A DNA stretch of 64,000 bases from Blastomussa wellsi (lineage: Eukaryota > Cnidaria > Anthozoa > Scleractinia > Plerogyridae). The translations under genes and the position numbers were made by a program. Location: NCBI GenBank assembly GCA_947652115.1, contig OX393570.1, positions 21,445,175 to 21,509,174 of the forward strand, read 5' to 3'. The notes beneath the pieces were generated by a model. The model saw only the letters and a program-made list of their open reading frames with translations, ran no database searches and was not told where the DNA came from. This document shows, one piece after another, positions 60,900 through 64,000 of the stretch (its first letter is position 1; the number at the start of each line of letters is the position of its first letter).

Positions 60900-63140
60900 A
60901 TCCAAAAAACAAATAGCAGCGAGGATATGTTGATGTAGTAAATAAATCCTTGGCTGGTATACTGAAGGTTAATGCATGAGGCTGAAAGATTGTCCGAGAA
61001 ATGAACAATCCCAATAGTCAATTCAGTGAGACTTGCACACAGGGAATCTGGAAGTTATATTCATCACGTGCATGACATCTTCGACGTTTGCCACACAAAG
61101 TTGAATACAACTACTTTGATTCCCTGCGCACAATCTCATAGAAGGAATCAACCATTGGCTGATCAAAGTGAGGCTCTGGCGGCAACTGTGGGATTTTGAG
61201 GACAATCTTTCAGTTAGGAACATTATGCTCCAAAATACCTTCTGATTTATATAAGTGACTAAATTATTTCCCTGATTTATTTCTTCCCTCAAGTTTATTT
61301 CCATGGAGGTAATTGACTGGTTTAAATGACTTTTTATCAATGTGATGTGATTGTTCGTTTTTATTTTTTGTTTTGCACTCTGTATAAAATTGGACAATGT
61401 AGCAGCTCTTAATGACAGTTTGGCAGTTTGGCATATTGTAGAGCATAACACTCTGACATAACACAGCTTGAAAACAACATCCTTCACAGCAGCAGACATT
61501 TATCATTTTGCGAGAAACAACTAAAAAAACAATTTCACCGCTATGATATGAAGAAATGTCTGCGGATTGAGTCTAGTTGAGTCGGGTCGTGACAGCCCAG
61601 CACAGGAATTCTTCTCGCAAGAGACTAAAATATACTTCCTTCACTTGGTTGTTTCTCGTGCATTTGTTCACTGCTCCATTAGACTGCAATCATGCACAAA
61701 CGAACTAGGCATACAATGTCTCTTGCGACCTGTCAAAGGTCTACTTCAGCAGTTACAGATCATGATGACCATACTCGCATTGTCATCATTGTTGATGACT
61801 CGCTAATCTGTGATAAGAGGGTAGGTCCGGTTTGAGAAGATCACTTTGGGAGACAAAGTTCACTTCCACAAAGGATAGTCACAATGTTGACGTCACGGAC
61901 AATCACAACGCTGATGACCTGATCACCACCATTGTGGAGAACCCATTACAGATTGCGTTAATTGGACATGAGTCTATGGGAGTATCATTTCCGGGGTGAT
62001 GGCTATTCCCTAGGGCAAGGGATTTGGGCATTAAGAAAAATGTATACCAATCAGATGGTCTAGTCACGGGACACCAGAGAGACACAATTTGGATATTTTT
62101 GGCCAATAATTTTGCCCCTGAGGAGTGCTTTTTATACTTTATTGGAAAAAAAGAATCATCTCCACTTTTGGCTTTTCTTCTAGCTCCTTTTGCCTCCAGA
62201 CCCTCCAGTACCATCCCCCTGTCCTTTGGGTGGTGCAGTCGATTAGTGGAGCCTACAAGGTGCTTTTGTGAGCCATAATTTATCCATTTATATATATGAA
62301 TGGTTAAAAAACTCCACTTGATATTGTGTGAAATGACACTTTCACTTCCCATAATGCAACTATCAATGAGGCAGAGGCAGGCAGTCAAGTGAGGGAGGGG
62401 AGGGGGAGGGGGGTTTTGGGAGGTATGAGATGTGGTGAGGTCAGGCATAGGTAACCCAGTTGAACTCAGGTGAGATTTTATGTTAAAATACCCTTCCCCA
62501 GTGCATTTATGGGAAGCCAAACGAATCACCAAACATCAATATAATGCTGTTGGAAATTCCACTAAAATGATGACAAGTCCTTACTACTGCTTGACAATTG
62601 CTGCCAAATCCCCTCCCTATCCTCTAACTCCCTCCTGTGACTGAACACTGATATGCTCATAAAAGCGCTGGTTGTTTATCTTTTGGAAACATCAATTTTG
62701 AGCCCCTCGTTAAGGAGTAACAGCAGGGCCATACCTAGCATTTTTTGTCTCCAGGGGCAAACTCTGCATACCTTTACAGGGGTCTCCGGTATACAGACAG
62801 CAAAATCAAACACTTACAAAAAAACATATAGTTTCTGGCCCCTTCCCCTGACCCAGCCCCCCCCCCCCCCTGTCCCTACTATGTTCGGGCCTGAACAGCA
62901 AAATAATTCCAATATGACGTCATTGTGATTATAAAATCTCATGCTTGCTTGTTAAATTCACGTTTCCAAGGATATTCTTCTAATCTAGTTTACACAAATC
63001 ACCAGTGGAATTATTTACAGTAAAAATTCTCAGTGCAATACTAGGGAATGACCTTTTAAAAATTCATGTGAACCCTCCCCCCCCCCCCCCCTTACTATAA
63101 CACCTGAAAACTGTAATTATACTTGACCATTTTCTAAACA
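60900..63140. other. no certain gene; low-complexity and open frames without domains
   Basis: Minus-strand frames at 61499-61023 and 62532-61903 are long for the base composition but show no domain, and the second crosses poly-C/G tracts (62395-62415). Poly-C runs at about 62855-62870 and 63075-63090 are simple sequence. Confidence 0.35.
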
Positions 63141-63142
63141 AA

Positions 63143-63449
63143 CAGGGGCTGGGTACAAATATTTAAAATCAATTGAAACGAAAAATTGAGACTGGCACAT
63201 GAAAGGTCTTCCAAAATAATGCAAGTTTGCTAAATTTCAGGGTAATTGGCTAAAACGCACATATGCAGTACACGTTTGAAAAATATGGTTTGGAGGGACA
63301 GGCATCCCTCCAAACCATACAAAGCTCTTCGCGTTTGAGCCAATAACGCTGAAATTTGGTATTTTTCGTACATTTTTTTGGATGATCTTTTAGGTGCTAG
63401 GTTCAGTTTTTCGTTTCAATCGATTTTAAATATTTGTACCCAGTTCTCT
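63143..63449. repeat. 307-bp foldback element
   Basis: Outer arms GGGTACAAATATTTAAAATC / GATTTTAAATATTTGTACCC pair, then AATTGAAACG / CGTTTCAAT. The centre is the hairpin TATGGTTTGGAGGGA / TCCCTCCAAACCATA. Non-coding. Confidence 0.75.
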
Positions 63450-64000
63450 GCTCGTATAGAAAATGGTTAATTGCGTGACCATATTGTGCTAGCTAGTGTT
63501 TAAGGCATTCACTATTCTGCAGAAAATGATTTGAACTTTAATTTTATGGATGAAAACCGAGTTTAAGACAATTCAAATAAAAATAGTGTATGCCTAAACC
63601 GAAACAAAATTGAGGAAAATTTTTAAATGCTGTATTTTGTACCCGGCCCGGGATTTTGTAAATTTAACATTTTGAGATCGATCTTTCAAAAAAATCGTTA
63701 GGTTTTCCTTTTATATAAAGAGCTTTGTCTAAGCCTGCCCGTTAAAGAGGAAGGCATTTGTGCCTTGCAAGGTAACAAAAGGCCGAGTTTTTAAACAATT
63801 TTAAACAAAATAGTAACAAAAAATTTACTCACATCTATTTGAAGTTGCGTGACAGTCTTCTACCGGTTCCCAGAAGTAGGGACTTATTTCTCGGAATGCA
63901 ATTACATCACTTCGATTGCCCACGATATTTCACGAGCTTTCAAAACTAATTAGAGCTTAACAATGAAATTAGTTGCTATCCATCCATGAAACAAGACATT
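63450..64000. other. right edge of window, nothing recognised
   Basis: AT-rich sequence without a recognisable gene or repeat end. Confidence 0.4.

Noticed and set aside
61903..62532. 209-codon minus-strand open frame
   Set aside because: No recognised domain; it runs through a poly-C/G tract that gives a proline run, and composition resembles non-coding sequence.
1..64000. CRISPR arrays, operons, bacterial promoters, phage or plasmid features
   Set aside because: None seen. Split genes with GT-AG introns, SINEs and LTR elements show this is animal nuclear DNA.

Overview
The window looks like nuclear DNA of an anthozoan cnidarian, most likely a reef-building coral. It is AT-rich, its genes are cut into many short exons with GT-AG introns of about 0.1-3 kb, and the spaces are full of short foldback (MITE-like) repeats, tRNA-derived SINEs and decayed retroelements. 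The organism call is an inference from gene style and repeats; no marker gene proves it. All exon models below were built by hand from reading frame, splice consensus and phase, without transcript data.

Layout. (1) 913-5597, + strand: a complete two-pore-domain (K2P) potassium channel gene, 5 exons, 428 residues. (2) 7463-8228, - strand: a possible two-exon gene for a 62-residue protein. (3) 9854-22181, + strand: the complete XPG/ERCC5 DNA-repair endonuclease gene, 16 exons, 1219 residues, including one minor-spliceosome AT-AC intron. (4) 22182-31732: about 9.5 kb with no certain gene. It holds foldback elements, a Crypton-like (KIAA1958/QRICH1-type) remnant and one serine-rich candidate exon. 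(5) 31733-48797, + strand: a 24-exon gene for a 594-residue coiled-coil protein with two EF-hands and a C-terminal CaaX-type tail. Its introns carry many repeats, including a recent Ty3/Gypsy-type LTR retrotransposon (41742-44701) whose inside is rearranged by an inversion. (6) 48798-64000: mostly repeats (foldbacks, a LINE 3' remnant, simple repeats), with a weakly supported minus-strand gene whose first two exons lie at 53992-53060.

The genes do not form a pathway. They are ordinary, independent eukaryotic genes: an ion channel at the plasma membrane, a nucleotide-excision-repair nuclease in the nucleus, and a calcium-binding coiled-coil protein predicted to be lipid-anchored. The most interesting non-genic content is a dispersed repeat with a hammerhead-ribozyme-like core (copies at 3280-3447, 59853-59997 and 60637-60881), the internally inverted LTR element with identical LTRs, nested MITE insertions with clear target-site duplications, and the AT-AC intron of the XPG gene.
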